A DNA stretch of 64,000 bases from UBA9619 sp964630665 (GCA_964630665.1 CAZVVN010000006.1:13407-77406); one strand, 5' to 3'; positions 7,675-17,716 are shown, numbered from the stretch's first letter. Notes: generated from the letters alone by a model not told the origin. Translations and numbers: made by a program.

Positions 7675-9744
7675 ATGTCTATCCGCCTCGGCATCGACGT
7701 TGGAGGGACCTTCACAGACCTGTTGCTTTTTGACGAGGTCAACGAAGTGTTTCATCTTCACAAGACCCCGTCGACACCCGATGACCAGTCGCTGGCTATC
7801 CTGCAGGGCGTTGGCGATCTTCTCGACCAGTCCGGGGTATCTGCCGACCAGGTCCAGTCGCTCCTGCATGGTACGACAGTTGGAACCAACATCGTTCTCG
7901 AGGGGAAAGGGGCCAGAGTCGGCCTGCTGGTCACCGAAAACTTTGAGCAAGTACTGCATCTGGCCAGATCGCAGACACCCGGGCCACTGGCTGGCTGGAT
8001 CACCATGCAGAAACCCGATCCCCTGGCTGATCTTGAATTCACCCGGGGAATACCCGAACGGATCAACGCCCGCGGGCAAATTATCCAGCCAATGGACGAG
8101 GCCCATGCCCGACAACTGATCGATGAGTTGGTGAACAAAGGCGCCGAATCGATCACGATTTCGCTGCTGCATGGCTACACAAACCCAACCCATGAGCGGA
8201 AACTTCGTGACATCATAGCGGTCACCTATCCTGATCTGCCCGTCTCGATATCCTCGGACATCCTCCCCGAGTTTCGCGAATACGAACGCACCCTCGTGAC
8301 TGTCATGAACGCGTATATACGCCCAGACATGCGCGGATACCTGGCAGGTTTCAAGCAGAAGCTCGAAGCCCTGAATTCCACCCCCAAGCTGCACATTGTC
8401 CGCTCGGACAGCGGACTGATGGGTATCGAACATGCGATGGAGTCCCCGGTCTACACGCTGCTGTCAGGCCCCGCCGGCGGTGTCGGCGGGGCAGCCTACC
8501 TGTCCAGACTGACGGGACACCCGGATACGGTCGGCTTCGATATGGGCGGCACATCGACCGACATCTCCCTGATTCGAAACGGGCAGCCCACCGCATCCCG
8601 GCAGACGTCACTCGGGAGTTACCCGATCAAGATCCCATCGGTCGAAGTCCACAGCGTAGGTGCGGGCGGTGGCTCGATTGCCCACGTCCCGATGACCGGA
8701 GCTTTACGGGTAGGACCTGAAAGTGCCGGTGCCGTCCCGGGGCCTGCCTGCTACGGCAACGGTGGTACGGCAGCCACGGTGACCGATGCCAACGTAGTTC
8801 TCGGCCGCCTGCCGGAGTACCTGCTCGGCGGGAAAATGCCGCTCGATATCAAGGCAGCAGAAGATGCTGTCGGGGCAGTCGCACGACAACTCGATCTGGA
8901 CGTTTTCGAAGCCGCCCAGGGCATCATCGACATTGTCAATGAGAACATGTTCGGCGCCCTGCGCCTGACCACGGTTCAAAAAGGACTGGACCCGCGGAAC
9001 TTCGGCTTGGTGGCGTTCGGTGGCGCTGGCCCGTTGCATGCCAATGCCCTGGCGATTCTCGGGCGGTGCTATCCCGTCATTGTGCCCCCTACGCCAGGGG
9101 TGTTGTCAGCGCTCGGTTTTCTCCAAGCCAGTGTCCGGAACGAAGCCAACCAGAGCATCATCCGGAACCTCTCCGATGTCGCCCCGGAGGAGTTGGGCAA
9201 CATCGCATCCCGCCTGACTGATAACATCAGAAACTGGCTCTCTGGAGAAGGCATTGCTGTCAACGACCAGTCCTTGCAGCACGAGATCGACATGCGCTAC
9301 CTCCGACAGGGCTATGAACTGTCGCTGCCATTTCAGCCAGAGAAAATCACCCAGGCAACACTGCAGGATCTGGGTGAGCGCTTCAATACCCTGCACGAGC
9401 AACACTACGGGTTCAAGGTGAACTCGGTCGTGGAGATCGTCAACCTGCGCGTGATCGGCTTGGGTAAGGTTGCCGAGATGAATTCGCCAAAAGCACGGCC
9501 TGGCAGTGCTGATCCAGCGGCTGCCTTGGCTGGGGAGCGACAGGTTTTCTTCGATGGCGCATCATTTGCTACAAATATCTACGAAAGAAACGGGTTGACA
9601 GCGGGTAATGAGATCACCGGCCCGGCCATCATCAGCCAGACCGATGCGACTACCATGATCCACCCGGATCACGTTGCTACAGTCGATGAGCACCTGAATA
9701 TTCTTATCCAGCCCAGGATCCCGGCTACCGAGACCAGACACTAG
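7675..9744 (+). CDS. hyuA: Hydantoinase/oxoprolinase subunit A (set A)
   Basis: This 689-residue protein has the normal HyuA length. It begins with RLGIDVGGTFTDLLLFDE, the phosphate-binding element of the acetate/sugar-kinase/actin-like fold. LLHGTTVGTN, GFDMGGTSTDIS, PGPACYGNGG and VAFGGAGPLHA follow at their usual places. HyuA-HyuB complexes use ATP to open hydantoins, N-methylhydantoin or 5-oxoproline in the cytoplasm. AAAGGAG precedes the ATG. hyuB follows after 13 bases, and the sequence GGAGAGATCGG recurs before both starts. A paralogue lies at 23327-25402. The cysteine hydrolase close by makes a hydantoin-type substrate more likely than oxoproline, which is inference. Confidence 0.93.
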   Translation: MSIRLGIDVGGTFTDLLLFDEVNEVFHLHKTPSTPDDQSLAILQGVGDLLDQSGVSADQVQSLLHGTTVGTNIVLEGKGARVGLLVTENFEQVLHLARSQTPGPLAGWITMQKPDPLADLEFTRGIPERINARGQIIQPMDEAHARQLIDELVNKGAESITISLLHGYTNPTHERKLRDIIAVTYPDLPVSISSDILPEFREYERTLVTVMNAYIRPDMRGYLAGFKQKLEALNSTPKLHIVRSDSGLMGIEHAMESPVYTLLSGPAGGVGGAAYLSRLTGHPDTVGFDMGGTSTDISLIRNGQPTASRQTSLGSYPIKIPSVEVHSVGAGGGSIAHVPMTGALRVGPESAGAVPGPACYGNGGTAATVTDANVVLGRLPEYLLGGKMPLDIKAAEDAVGAVARQLDLDVFEAAQGIIDIVNENMFGALRLTTVQKGLDPRNFGLVAFGGAGPLHANALAILGRCYPVIVPPTPGVLSALGFLQASVRNEANQSIIRNLSDVAPEELGNIASRLTDNIRNWLSGEGIAVNDQSLQHEIDMRYLRQGYELSLPFQPEKITQATLQDLGERFNTLHEQHYGFKVNSVVEIVNLRVIGLGKVAEMNSPKARPGSADPAAALAGERQVFFDGASFATNIYERNGLTAGNEITGPAIISQTDATTMIHPDHVATVDEHLNILIQPRIPATETRH

Positions 9745-9757
9745 CGAGGAGAGATCG

Positions 9758-12073
9758 GTGAGTAGCAAATCAGCATCACTGGAAGAACTGGTCAGGGCCA
9801 ACAAGGCGCAGTTCGACCGGATCTTTTCGACACAGATGGGAACGCCGGATGCACAACCGGGTGACACTGCCGAACCGTCTGAAACCCCGGCTTCAGTGGC
9901 AGAAGACGGTCAGGCTCCCCTGGACAGCAGTATCAGAAAGGTCCTGACCGAACGTTACGGCGACGGCTGGTCGCAGGAGATTGTCGAGCACAGTATCGAC
10001 GGTGACGAGGTCCGGGTCGTGTGCAGACTCGAAGCCGATGGATTGGCCAGTACGCAGCATGGCAACGCCAGGAACAGCGGCAACGTCGGGATCGCTCTGC
10101 AGCGTGCCAGCGACAATGCTCTGGCCCGCTGTTACCGTGAACTGGACCCAGACGGCACCCGAGCAACTGACTCATTTAAGGCGCCTGCGGCTTCAACATC
10201 TTCCCTGCCCCAGGATCTCCTGCCTACCGCTGCTGTCCGTTTAGCGGCCAGCCAGCGACAACGACCGGGGCAGCAGATCGATACAGTCACCCTGGATCTG
10301 ATCGAAAACGCTCTCAGGAACGCGCGCCATGAAATGGACGCGGTACTGTTCCGCTCTGCCATGTCCCCAGTCATACGCGAACAGCACGACGAATTCCCGA
10401 TGATCACCGATCGACGGGGGCGAATGATTGTCGGTCAGTTCGGTTCCTACGTCGCCCAGATGCTCCGTGAGAAGAAGTTCGACCTCTCACCGGGAGACGT
10501 GATTCTTCAAAGTGATCCCTACCAGTGCGGCGGTGCGATCAGTCACATCAACGACTGGCTGGTCCTCGTTCCGGTGTTCCACCAGGAGGCTCTGGTCGGC
10601 TTCAGTTCCATGTTCGGACACATGATGGATGTTGGCGGACCAGTCGCCGGCAGTATGCCTACTGGCGCAACCACAATCTATGGGGAAGGCATCCGAATCC
10701 CGCCCATCAAGATCTTTGAGAAAGGCAAAGTCAACCAGGCAGCGCTGGATCTGATCCTCAACAATACCCGAACACCTCAGATGAACTACAGCGACCTGAT
10801 GGCAATCATCGCTGGAAGCCGTGCAGGTGAGAAACGGGTGGTGGAAATCTGTGACCGGTTTGGGCGAGAGACTTATTTTCAGGCCTGCGAGGCCCTCCTT
10901 GACCGTACCCAACAGGCCATGAAACGACTGATCGTCCAAAACCTGCCCACGGAACCCCAGTCATTCGAAGATTATGTCGACGATGACGGCTGTGGCAACG
11001 GCCCGTTCAAAATGAAACTCACACTCTGGCGGGAGGGTGAGCACGCTTTCTTCGACTGGACCGGTACCTCTGACCAGGCACCCGGCCCCATCAACTTCTA
11101 CCTGCACGAAGGTATGTTCAAGATGTTTATCGGGGTCTACATGATCATGGTCTTCGACCCACAGATCCTCTTCAATGACGGGTTCTATGATCTGGTCCAT
11201 GTCACCATGCCCACAGGATCCGTACTGCAGCCCGAGTTTCCTGCAGCACTGGGCTGCAGGACCCACGCCCTGGCACGCCAATTCGATGTCCTGGGCGGTG
11301 CACTGAGTCACAAAGCCCCTGAGCTGGCCACTGCAGCGGGCTACGGCTCCAGCCCGCATTTTCTCTACTCTGGCATTGACCGGCAGGGTACCCCGTTTCA
11401 GTTGATGGAGATCCTGTATGGCGGTATTCCCGGCAGACCTGTTGGCGACGGCCTGGATGGGCATTCGTGGTGGCCGCTTTTTGAAAACATTCCGACCGAA
11501 TACCTTGAGATTTATTTCCCTCTGGTGGTCGAAAGCTACGCCAGCATCCGCGACTCCGGCGGCGCTGGCCAGCACCGCGGGGGCAACGGTGTCGAAAAGA
11601 TCTACCACATTCTGGAGCCTGGGGAGATCTCGATCCATGACGACCGGCACCAAAGCCAGCCCTGGGGTATTCTCGGAGGCAAACCCGGTGCCTGTTCAGA
11701 GAAATGGATCATCCAGAAAGAGGCAGGGCGTAAAGCACTGTCCTCAAAAGTCGACAATGTGCAGGTCTATCCTGGTGATAGAATCATTTTCAGGACCGCC
11801 GGCGCCGGCGGCTGGGGTGACCCCCTGGAACGGGAGGTGGGCGCAGTCAGGAACGACGTCGCGCGCAATCTGGTCGGTGTCGATACCGCGCGACAGGCGT
11901 ACGGTGTCATCATCAACGAAAACACCCTCGAGGCTGATGTCAGGCAGACCGAGGAGTTGAGGCAGAGAATGAGGAACAACCGATCCCCGCTGGCTGTCTT
12001 TGACTTTGGCAGCAGGATTGTCGGGGTTTCCCACAGGAATGGGGTCGAATCTGGTGAGCAGGCCCCGGTTTGA
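9758..12073 (+). CDS. hyuB: Hydantoinase subunit B with an N-terminal extra module (set A)
   Basis: This 771-residue protein starts at GTG 9758 after GAGGAGAGATCG. The HyuB domain proper begins near residue 176 (TVTLDLIENALRNARHEMDAV) and ends with the typical GAGGWGDPLER. HyuB proteins are normally about 520-600 residues, and the excess here is an N-terminal extension of about 170. It comprises a short helix (ANKAQFDRIFS), an acidic linker and a module at about residues 58-130 (YGDGWSQ, GDEVRVVCRLEADG, RASDNALARCYREL). The same module forms the 152-residue protein at 5605 and the C-terminus of the other HyuB at 21143. The catalytic role is ATP-dependent amidohydrolysis with HyuA; the module's function is unknown. 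Confidence 0.92.
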   Translation: MSSKSASLEELVRANKAQFDRIFSTQMGTPDAQPGDTAEPSETPASVAEDGQAPLDSSIRKVLTERYGDGWSQEIVEHSIDGDEVRVVCRLEADGLASTQHGNARNSGNVGIALQRASDNALARCYRELDPDGTRATDSFKAPAASTSSLPQDLLPTAAVRLAASQRQRPGQQIDTVTLDLIENALRNARHEMDAVLFRSAMSPVIREQHDEFPMITDRRGRMIVGQFGSYVAQMLREKKFDLSPGDVILQSDPYQCGGAISHINDWLVLVPVFHQEALVGFSSMFGHMMDVGGPVAGSMPTGATTIYGEGIRIPPIKIFEKGKVNQAALDLILNNTRTPQMNYSDLMAIIAGSRAGEKRVVEICDRFGRETYFQACEALLDRTQQAMKRLIVQNLPTEPQSFEDYVDDDGCGNGPFKMKLTLWREGEHAFFDWTGTSDQAPGPINFYLHEGMFKMFIGVYMIMVFDPQILFNDGFYDLVHVTMPTGSVLQPEFPAALGCRTHALARQFDVLGGALSHKAPELATAAGYGSSPHFLYSGIDRQGTPFQLMEILYGGIPGRPVGDGLDGHSWWPLFENIPTEYLEIYFPLVVESYASIRDSGGAGQHRGGNGVEKIYHILEPGEISIHDDRHQSQPWGILGGKPGACSEKWIIQKEAGRKALSSKVDNVQVYPGDRIIFRTAGAGGWGDPLEREVGAVRNDVARNLVGVDTARQAYGVIINENTLEADVRQTEELRQRMRNNRSPLAVFDFGSRIVGVSHRNGVESGEQAPV

Positions 12074-12124
12074 ATCTAGGAGTCGAATCCATAAACACTG
12101 GCTTTGAGAACGGGGATTTCACCC

Positions 12125-14689
12125 ATGTCAATTGAAACGTTGATCACACTGGTGATCCTGGCCGTCATTGCGGTCGCGATCTTCTACATCATCTCTGTCT
12201 GGGTCTACAAAAGGGCCCCGGCCAACATGGGTTTTATACGGACGGGGTTCGGCGGAACCAAGGTCTGCCTGGGCCAGGGGGCGATGGTGCTGCCGGTCTT
12301 CCATGAAGTCAGCTGGGTATCACTGGAGACCATAAAGCTGATTGTCAGCCGCTCCCGTGACCAGGCGATACTGACCTCAGACAAGATCCGTGTCGACGTG
12401 GTAGCCGAACTCTACACCCATGTCGGACACACGGAAGAGGACTTATTGACCGCCAGCCGTAGCCTCGGAGAGAAGACCTTCGACGCCGACAACGTCCGGA
12501 ACCTTCTGGAGGCAAAGATCATCAGCGCCTTGCGCAGCTATGCAGCGACCAAGACACTGAACGAGTTGCACGAAAACCGAGACACCTTCGCAAAAGACAT
12601 CAAGAGCCAGGTCCGCGACAGTTTCCAGGCCAATGGCCTGAACCTCGAAGAGGTCACCATCGTGACAATGGAGCAAACCGGCAAGGAGTATTTCAAGACC
12701 GATAACGTGTTCGATGCCGAAGGGCTCAAGATCATCACGGCGATCACCTCCAAGGCCAAACGCGAAGTTCACGACACCGAGAAGAAAGCCAGTGTCGCTA
12801 TTCGTCAGAAAGAACTCGATACCCAACTCGAGCTGCTCGAGATCGAACGCCAGGAGGCCTTTGCCAAGGCCAATCAGGATAAAGCAGTGTCCAATGAGCA
12901 GGCCCTGCGGGTTGGTGAAAAACAGCGTTACGTCCTTGAGCAGAAAATGGCGGTCGAACAGAAAGAAATCGAGAACGAACAGACGCTGGAGCAACTTCGG
13001 ACCGACCGGGATGTCGCGATCATCGAAGAGGCTCGTAAGCGTGAAATCGCCGAGATTGAGAAAACCCGGATCACCGAACAACAAAGGCGGGACCGGGAGA
13101 TCCATCTAATCTCCAAGGCCAAGGAGGAGGAACTCGCCAATATCCAGCGGAACCTGGATCTGGAAAAAGCCGAGAAGGATCGGCAAATCGAACTTCACGT
13201 AAAATCAAAAGAAGAACAACTCGCCCAGATCCAGCGTGAACAGGCACTGGAGATTGCAGAGAAGGACAAGCAAATCCAGTCCATCGCAAACGACCGGCAA
13301 CGTCAGGAGGCTGAAATTCTCCGACAGACTGCGATCACGACCAGCGAGGAACAGGCCCGTGAAGAAAGGGTCAAGGCCAGTGAAATTGCCGAAGTCGCGA
13401 TTCAACAGCAGAAACTTGCGAGCCGTCTGTCCCTGCTGGATGTGGACAAGAATGACGCTTTTGCAACAGCGACCCAGGAAAAAGAAATTGCCGAAGAGCA
13501 GGCTAGGATCCTGACCCAGAAGCAGTTGTTTTTGCTCGAGCAGAAGTGGCAGGTGGAGCAGGAAGAAATCCACAAGGAACTCTCTGTCGAACAGGCGCAG
13601 ATAGACAAGGAAGCACAGGTCCTGCTGGAATCACAGAAAAAAGAAACGGCCGAAGTGCAACGCTCACTGGCCCGACAATCCGAGGAACGCAATCGGGAAA
13701 TCGCCCTGGCGGCCAAGGAAATGGAGCTCGAGCAGGCCGAGGCGCGTCGCCTTGAGGCCACCGCGGCCCGGCAGAAAGCCGAGCACGAGGCCGAATCGGT
13801 GCGGCACGTCGCGGATGCTGAGCGGCAACGTATCATTGACCTGATAGAGGCAGAGAACAGCGCCGAGACCCGGCGGGTGGAGGAAGAAAACAAGGCGCAG
13901 ATCTCTAGAATGCATATGCTCGCCCAGGCCGAAGCCCGCAAAGAATCAGCACAGCGTGAGGCGGATGCCACCCTGACGAGAGCCAGGGCCTCCAGTGAGG
14001 CGCAGCAAATCAATGCGCTCGGTATTGAAAAAGAAGCTGCCGCCAAAGGCCGCGCCGAGATGGAGATCGAGCAACTGCGGGTTGACAACACCCAGCGCAT
14101 GCTCGAGGCGGAGGCCAGTGGTATCGAGGCCAAAGCCGACGCGCTCAAGAAGTACAACCTGGCGGCGACTTTCCTGGAGCTTTCCAAGCTGCATATCGAG
14201 GCCGAACGTGATGTGCGCAGCGATCAGGCCAAAGCCATGGGCAATGCCCTGCAGGGTGCCCAGATCCGCATGTACGGCGGCAGCGACGATGGGACCATAG
14301 ACAACATTCGGAGCCTGTTTACCTCGGGCTTCGGCGTCGGTGAGGCCCTAGAAGGTCTTGCCCAGTCGATGCCGGAGGGCCTGCGGCAACGCTTTGCAGA
14401 AAACGGTATCCGTGGCCTGTTCGGTGCCCCCGGAGGTGCCGGGCGCTTCCAGCACGCGGTGACCGAAATTGGAGAGCTTCTGACGCAGACTTTGAAAACA
14501 AAGAAAAGCCGGGAAGAAACAGATTTCAGGGACGCCATGCTGCAGCTCGAAGAGGCCGCGGGATCGGATAAGTCCAAGTTAGAAGCAGTTTCGCTGCTGA
14601 CTGATTTCAACCAGGCCGGGGTGTTCGATGAAGTGTCGTTCGAGACCGTCTGGAGCCTATTGCTGGCAACCTCGAAAAGCGTCAACTAA
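12125..14689 (+). CDS. Large flotillin-like SPFH/coiled-coil membrane protein
   Basis: I start at ATG 12125 (854 residues); the frame opens at a TTG 21 bases upstream. One membrane helix lies at about residues 7-29 (LVILAVIAVAIFYIISVWVY). A flotillin-type SPFH domain follows to about residue 210, with FIRTGFGGTKVCL and DQAILTSDKIRVDVVAELY. A coiled coil of nearly 500 residues then runs to about 690. The coiled coil contains a duplication with a period of exactly 200 residues: SVAIRQKELDTQLELLE near residue 223 and EVAIQQQKLASRLSLLD near 423. Flotillins scaffold membrane microdomains. The gene lies between hyuB and the Pot-type ATPase gene, so it may organise the cluster's membrane proteins (inference). 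Confidence 0.88.
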   Translation: MSIETLITLVILAVIAVAIFYIISVWVYKRAPANMGFIRTGFGGTKVCLGQGAMVLPVFHEVSWVSLETIKLIVSRSRDQAILTSDKIRVDVVAELYTHVGHTEEDLLTASRSLGEKTFDADNVRNLLEAKIISALRSYAATKTLNELHENRDTFAKDIKSQVRDSFQANGLNLEEVTIVTMEQTGKEYFKTDNVFDAEGLKIITAITSKAKREVHDTEKKASVAIRQKELDTQLELLEIERQEAFAKANQDKAVSNEQALRVGEKQRYVLEQKMAVEQKEIENEQTLEQLRTDRDVAIIEEARKREIAEIEKTRITEQQRRDREIHLISKAKEEELANIQRNLDLEKAEKDRQIELHVKSKEEQLAQIQREQALEIAEKDKQIQSIANDRQRQEAEILRQTAITTSEEQAREERVKASEIAEVAIQQQKLASRLSLLDVDKNDAFATATQEKEIAEEQARILTQKQLFLLEQKWQVEQEEIHKELSVEQAQIDKEAQVLLESQKKETAEVQRSLARQSEERNREIALAAKEMELEQAEARRLEATAARQKAEHEAESVRHVADAERQRIIDLIEAENSAETRRVEEENKAQISRMHMLAQAEARKESAQREADATLTRARASSEAQQINALGIEKEAAAKGRAEMEIEQLRVDNTQRMLEAEASGIEAKADALKKYNLAATFLELSKLHIEAERDVRSDQAKAMGNALQGAQIRMYGGSDDGTIDNIRSLFTSGFGVGEALEGLAQSMPEGLRQRFAENGIRGLFGAPGGAGRFQHAVTEIGELLTQTLKTKKSREETDFRDAMLQLEEAAGSDKSKLEAVSLLTDFNQAGVFDEVSFETVWSLLLATSKSVN

Positions 14690-14713
14690 CCAGCCAGAAG
14701 CGATTTCGCCGTC

Positions 14714-15796
14714 ATGCCAGAGTACGACGTCGTTCTGAGCGACGTCTGCAAGACCTTCTCCGGTGATACCCGGGCCGTGATCGATTTCAATGCCAAGATC
14801 GAACATGGTGCATTCGTCGCGATGCTCGGGCCAAGCGGTTGCGGCAAAACCACGACGCTTCGCATGATCGGAGGGCTCGAGGAAGTCACATCGGGAAAGA
14901 TTTACCTGTCCGGCACCGATGTGACCGACCTGCCGCCCTCGGAGCGTGACACCTCGATGATGTTTCAAAGCTTTGCCCTGTTCCCGCACCGTACGGTACT
15001 GCAAAACGTCGAGTTTTCGTTGAAGATGCGGGGCGTGTCACCCGAAGTCCGCCTGCGCCAGACCTGGGAAATGCTGGAACTGATCGGGCTCAGTGAACTG
15101 GCCCAACGCTATCCCAGGGATCTCAGTGGCGGCCAGCAGCAGCGTGTGGCCCTCGGCAGGGCCTTGATCAGTCATCCCACCGTTCTACTCCTCGATGAAC
15201 CACTCGGCTCTCTGGATTACAGCCTGCGTCAGGCGATGATGGTTGAATTGAAGAAAATTCAGCGGGAACTGGGCATCACCTTCATCATGGTGACGCATTC
15301 CCAGCAGGAAGCGTTGTCCATGGCTGATCAGGTCATTGTGATGAGTGACGCCGTCATTCAGCAGATCGGCACCTCCCGGGAAATCTACGAGGCGCCCAAG
15401 ACCCGGTTTGTTGCTGAGTTCATCGGCACCAATAACCTGTTTTCCGGTGTGGTCCGCTCCCAAAGTGGTTCCATCGTGATCCTTGAGCAGAATGATCAAC
15501 TCTTTTACGTTACAGCCGATGACTCAGCAGACAGCATACCGATTGGTGCCGAAGCCTATCTGTCGGTCCGAGCAGACAAGATGCATACTGGCCACCAGAA
15601 TGAGATGGCGAATCACGTAACCGGCAATTACCTGGCCACCGAATACCTGGGGTCACTTGAGACTGATGTCTTTGAGATCGCACCCAACCACTTCATCCAT
15701 GTGGAACAACATCGTGATTCAATACAGCGCGATTACCAGGTCGGTGAGCCGGTCGAGATCAGCTGGCCAACAAACGCCGGGGTACTGCTCCAATAA
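14714..15796 (+). CDS. Spermidine/putrescine-type ABC importer ATPase
   Basis: This is a 360-residue PotA-type ATPase. It has Walker A GPSGCGKTT near residue 40, Q-loop MMFQSFALFPH, signature LSGGQQQRVALGRAL, Walker B VLLLDEPLGSLD and the H-loop histidine in VTHSQQEAL. A TOBE-like C-terminal domain carries FIGTNNLFSG. It would energise import through the two permeases encoded convergently at 15865-17684. It begins 24 bases after the flotillin gene and ends 68 bases before the permease stop codon. Splitting the ATPase from its permeases and binding protein in opposite transcription units is unusual for this family. Confidence 0.92.
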   Translation: MPEYDVVLSDVCKTFSGDTRAVIDFNAKIEHGAFVAMLGPSGCGKTTTLRMIGGLEEVTSGKIYLSGTDVTDLPPSERDTSMMFQSFALFPHRTVLQNVEFSLKMRGVSPEVRLRQTWEMLELIGLSELAQRYPRDLSGGQQQRVALGRALISHPTVLLLDEPLGSLDYSLRQAMMVELKKIQRELGITFIMVTHSQQEALSMADQVIVMSDAVIQQIGTSREIYEAPKTRFVAEFIGTNNLFSGVVRSQSGSIVILEQNDQLFYVTADDSADSIPIGAEAYLSVRADKMHTGHQNEMANHVTGNYLATEYLGSLETDVFEIAPNHFIHVEQHRDSIQRDYQVGEPVEISWPTNAGVLLQ

Positions 15797-15828
15797 CACG
15801 TCCCAGCCCAGTCAGGGCCACGGAAAAC

Positions 15829-15866
15829 AGCGACTGCGGTGCTGCGTTAACCGCCTGCCAGTCGCT
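15829..15866. terminator. Candidate bidirectional terminator between convergent transporter genes
   Basis: AGCGACTG and CAGTCGCT form a perfect 8-bp stem, with an inner GCGGT/ACCGC pair and a small loop. It lies between the ATPase gene (+) and the permease gene (-), and its right arm overlaps the permease stop codon. There is no T-run on either side, so intrinsic termination is plausible but not certain. Confidence 0.4.
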
Positions 15867-16692
15867 AGTGCGTCCTGCGATACAGCAGGCTGTAGACCAC
15901 CAGAAAAAGACCAATCATCACCAGTGAAAACAGTGTCGACGCCGTACCAAGTGCGAACAGTGTCGGTCGAATCCGCTGAGTCATCGATGCATTGATATCC
16001 AGGGGCAGTGTGTTGAACTCTCCGGCCAGCAGGGTTGTGCGGGCAAATTCATCATAAGACAGCGTGAAGCCGAACAATCCGGCGGCAACGATTCCGGGCA
16101 GGATCAGAGGGAAAGTAACCTCCTTGAACACCGTCCACTCGTCAGCACCCATGTCTCGGGCTGCCTCCTCCAAGCTGGTGTCGAAACGATTGAAGACCGC
16201 CATCATGACCAGGAAACCGAACGGCAGAGTCCAGACCACATGGACGCCAAGGCCCGAAGACCACCATGCTGCTGGAATACCGATCTGCCTCATAAGAGTC
16301 GCCAGTCCCAAACTCAGCAGAATGCCTGGCACCATCAGGCCAGCCATGACCGTATAGAACAGCAGATTAGAACCTACAAATCGTTTCCGGAATGCCATTG
16401 CCAACATGGTTGAGAAAAGCGCCGTGATCACCATCACGATCAAAGCCAGGATCAAAGAGCGCAACAGTGCCCCCTGCATATCACCTACGGTCGAAGGCTC
16501 AACAAGTTTCTGCCACCAGTAAAAACTCGTACCACGCATCGGAAAACTGGTACCGCCACGGCGTCCCTGGAACGACAGAATAAACATAGCGATCATCGGG
16601 CCGTAAATAAAAACCAGAAACAAACCGTAGTAGCTGCTGAACAACGTGGTGATCCATGCCCGTTTTTTTCTTTGCCTGGTCCAGCGCGCCAT
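15865..16692 (-). CDS. PotC-type ABC permease
   Basis: This 275-residue inner-membrane permease has about six helices. The cytoplasmic EAA loop is EEAARDMGADEWTVFKEV, followed by FPLILPGI, through which it contacts the ATPase. The first helix follows a basic cytoplasmic tail. Spacing to the upstream PotB-type gene is two bases, so they are co-translated. The likely cargo is a polyamine or another small cationic or amide compound. Because the gene cluster is devoted to hydantoinases, the true cargo may be a cyclic ureide (inference). Confidence 0.92.
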   Translation of the reverse strand: MARWTRQRKKRAWITTLFSSYYGLFLVFIYGPMIAMFILSFQGRRGGTSFPMRGTSFYWWQKLVEPSTVGDMQGALLRSLILALIVMVITALFSTMLAMAFRKRFVGSNLLFYTVMAGLMVPGILLSLGLATLMRQIGIPAAWWSSGLGVHVVWTLPFGFLVMMAVFNRFDTSLEEAARDMGADEWTVFKEVTFPLILPGIVAAGLFGFTLSYDEFARTTLLAGEFNTLPLDINASMTQRIRPTLFALGTASTLFSLVMIGLFLVVYSLLYRRTH

Positions 16693-16694
16693 GG

Positions 16695-17684
16695 TTACAA
16701 CTCCTTTCGGATGTTCACCAGGCGCAAGATAATCACCACGCCGATCATCATTGCCAGCATCAGCATGATTGCGTTGACAGCAGCGAACGGATAGTTTGCG
16801 ATCGCGTAATAATTCAGAATGACAGTACCGACTGTACTGGCTTTGCCCCCGTAGACGACCACGGCCGTTGCAAATTCACCCATCAGCATGACGAATATGA
16901 AGATCATGCCAATGGCCACCCCGGGCAGCGACAAAGGCAGGATGATCTCGCGAAAAATCTGGAATGCCGTGGCACCCATATCCCGGGCAGCTTCCAGAAT
17001 ATCGTTGTCGATCTTGGCCAGTGAGAAGAAGATCGGGCCCACACACAGGACCACATAGAGCTGCGCCAGCGCAGTGGTATAGCCAAATTCTGAGTAAAGC
17101 AGGAACCGGGCCGGTTTATCGATAATACCCAGTGATAGCAACAATGAATTGAGCAGTCCCCGCCGGCCGAGCATGGGCAGCCAGGCCACGGCCCGGATCA
17201 GGTAGCTGGTCCAGAACGGCACCATGCAAACCAGGAATAACGCCATCTGCCACTTGAAGCTGCTGACCCGCATGGCCAGAAAATAGGCGATCGGGTAACC
17301 GAGCAGGAGGCACAAGACCATCACTTCAAGGGTGTAGGCAAAAGTGCTGCCGAGAGTCCTGAGAAACACGCTGAGTCTCAGAAAATTCCTGTGGTCGGGG
17401 TCAAAAAATCCTTCCGCCAGAAAATACTCAGCGTAGTTACCGAAGTTAAGATCGGGCTCCAATCCATGACCTGTAGAAGTCCACAGGCTGAACACAACAA
17501 TACTGACCAGCGGAATCACCAGAAAGACAAGCAGCCAGACCGCACTGGGGGCGATCAGCCAGCCAACCGGGAACCCACCTTCTCGATGGCGGCGCTTCAC
17601 ACTGGCTTCGACCCCAGGGCGCTCGGGCGCCACAGGCTGGTCTCCGACCAGGCCCGGATGACTCGATGGCGTCAACGACTCCAT
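16695..17684 (-). CDS. PotB-type ABC permease
   Basis: This 329-residue permease has a cytoplasmic N-terminal tail of about 50 residues, then around six helices and an EAA loop (LEAARDMGATAFQIFREI, then LPLSLPG). The long N-terminal tail is a little more than usual for PotB, so a later start is possible, but the ATG at 17684 is the clear one. It pairs with the PotC-type gene two bases downstream. The binding-protein gene lies 216 bases upstream, separated by a structured intergenic region. Confidence 0.92.
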   Translation of the reverse strand: MESLTPSSHPGLVGDQPVAPERPGVEASVKRRHREGGFPVGWLIAPSAVWLLVFLVIPLVSIVVFSLWTSTGHGLEPDLNFGNYAEYFLAEGFFDPDHRNFLRLSVFLRTLGSTFAYTLEVMVLCLLLGYPIAYFLAMRVSSFKWQMALFLVCMVPFWTSYLIRAVAWLPMLGRRGLLNSLLLSLGIIDKPARFLLYSEFGYTTALAQLYVVLCVGPIFFSLAKIDNDILEAARDMGATAFQIFREIILPLSLPGVAIGMIFIFVMLMGEFATAVVVYGGKASTVGTVILNYYAIANYPFAAVNAIMLMLAMMIGVVIILRLVNIRKEL

Positions 17685-17716
17685 GATTGTCCTCGAGAGC
17701 GGTTTACAGCACGGCA

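Noticed and set aside
7537..8433. 298-codon minus-strand frame opposite hyuA
   Set aside because: It overlaps hyuA completely, has no ribosome site and no family pattern; the plus-strand gene is unambiguous.
7675..9744. 5-oxoprolinase or acetone carboxylase as the HyuAB function
   Set aside because: Not excluded by sequence, but two adjacent N-carbamoylsarcosine-type hydrolases and the absence of an acetone carboxylase gamma subunit make a hydantoin-type substrate the better reading.
13402..14187. 261-codon open frame on the minus strand
   Set aside because: It is antisense to the flotillin coiled coil. Its Ser/Arg/Cys-rich composition is the usual shadow of Glu/Ala/Gln-rich codons.
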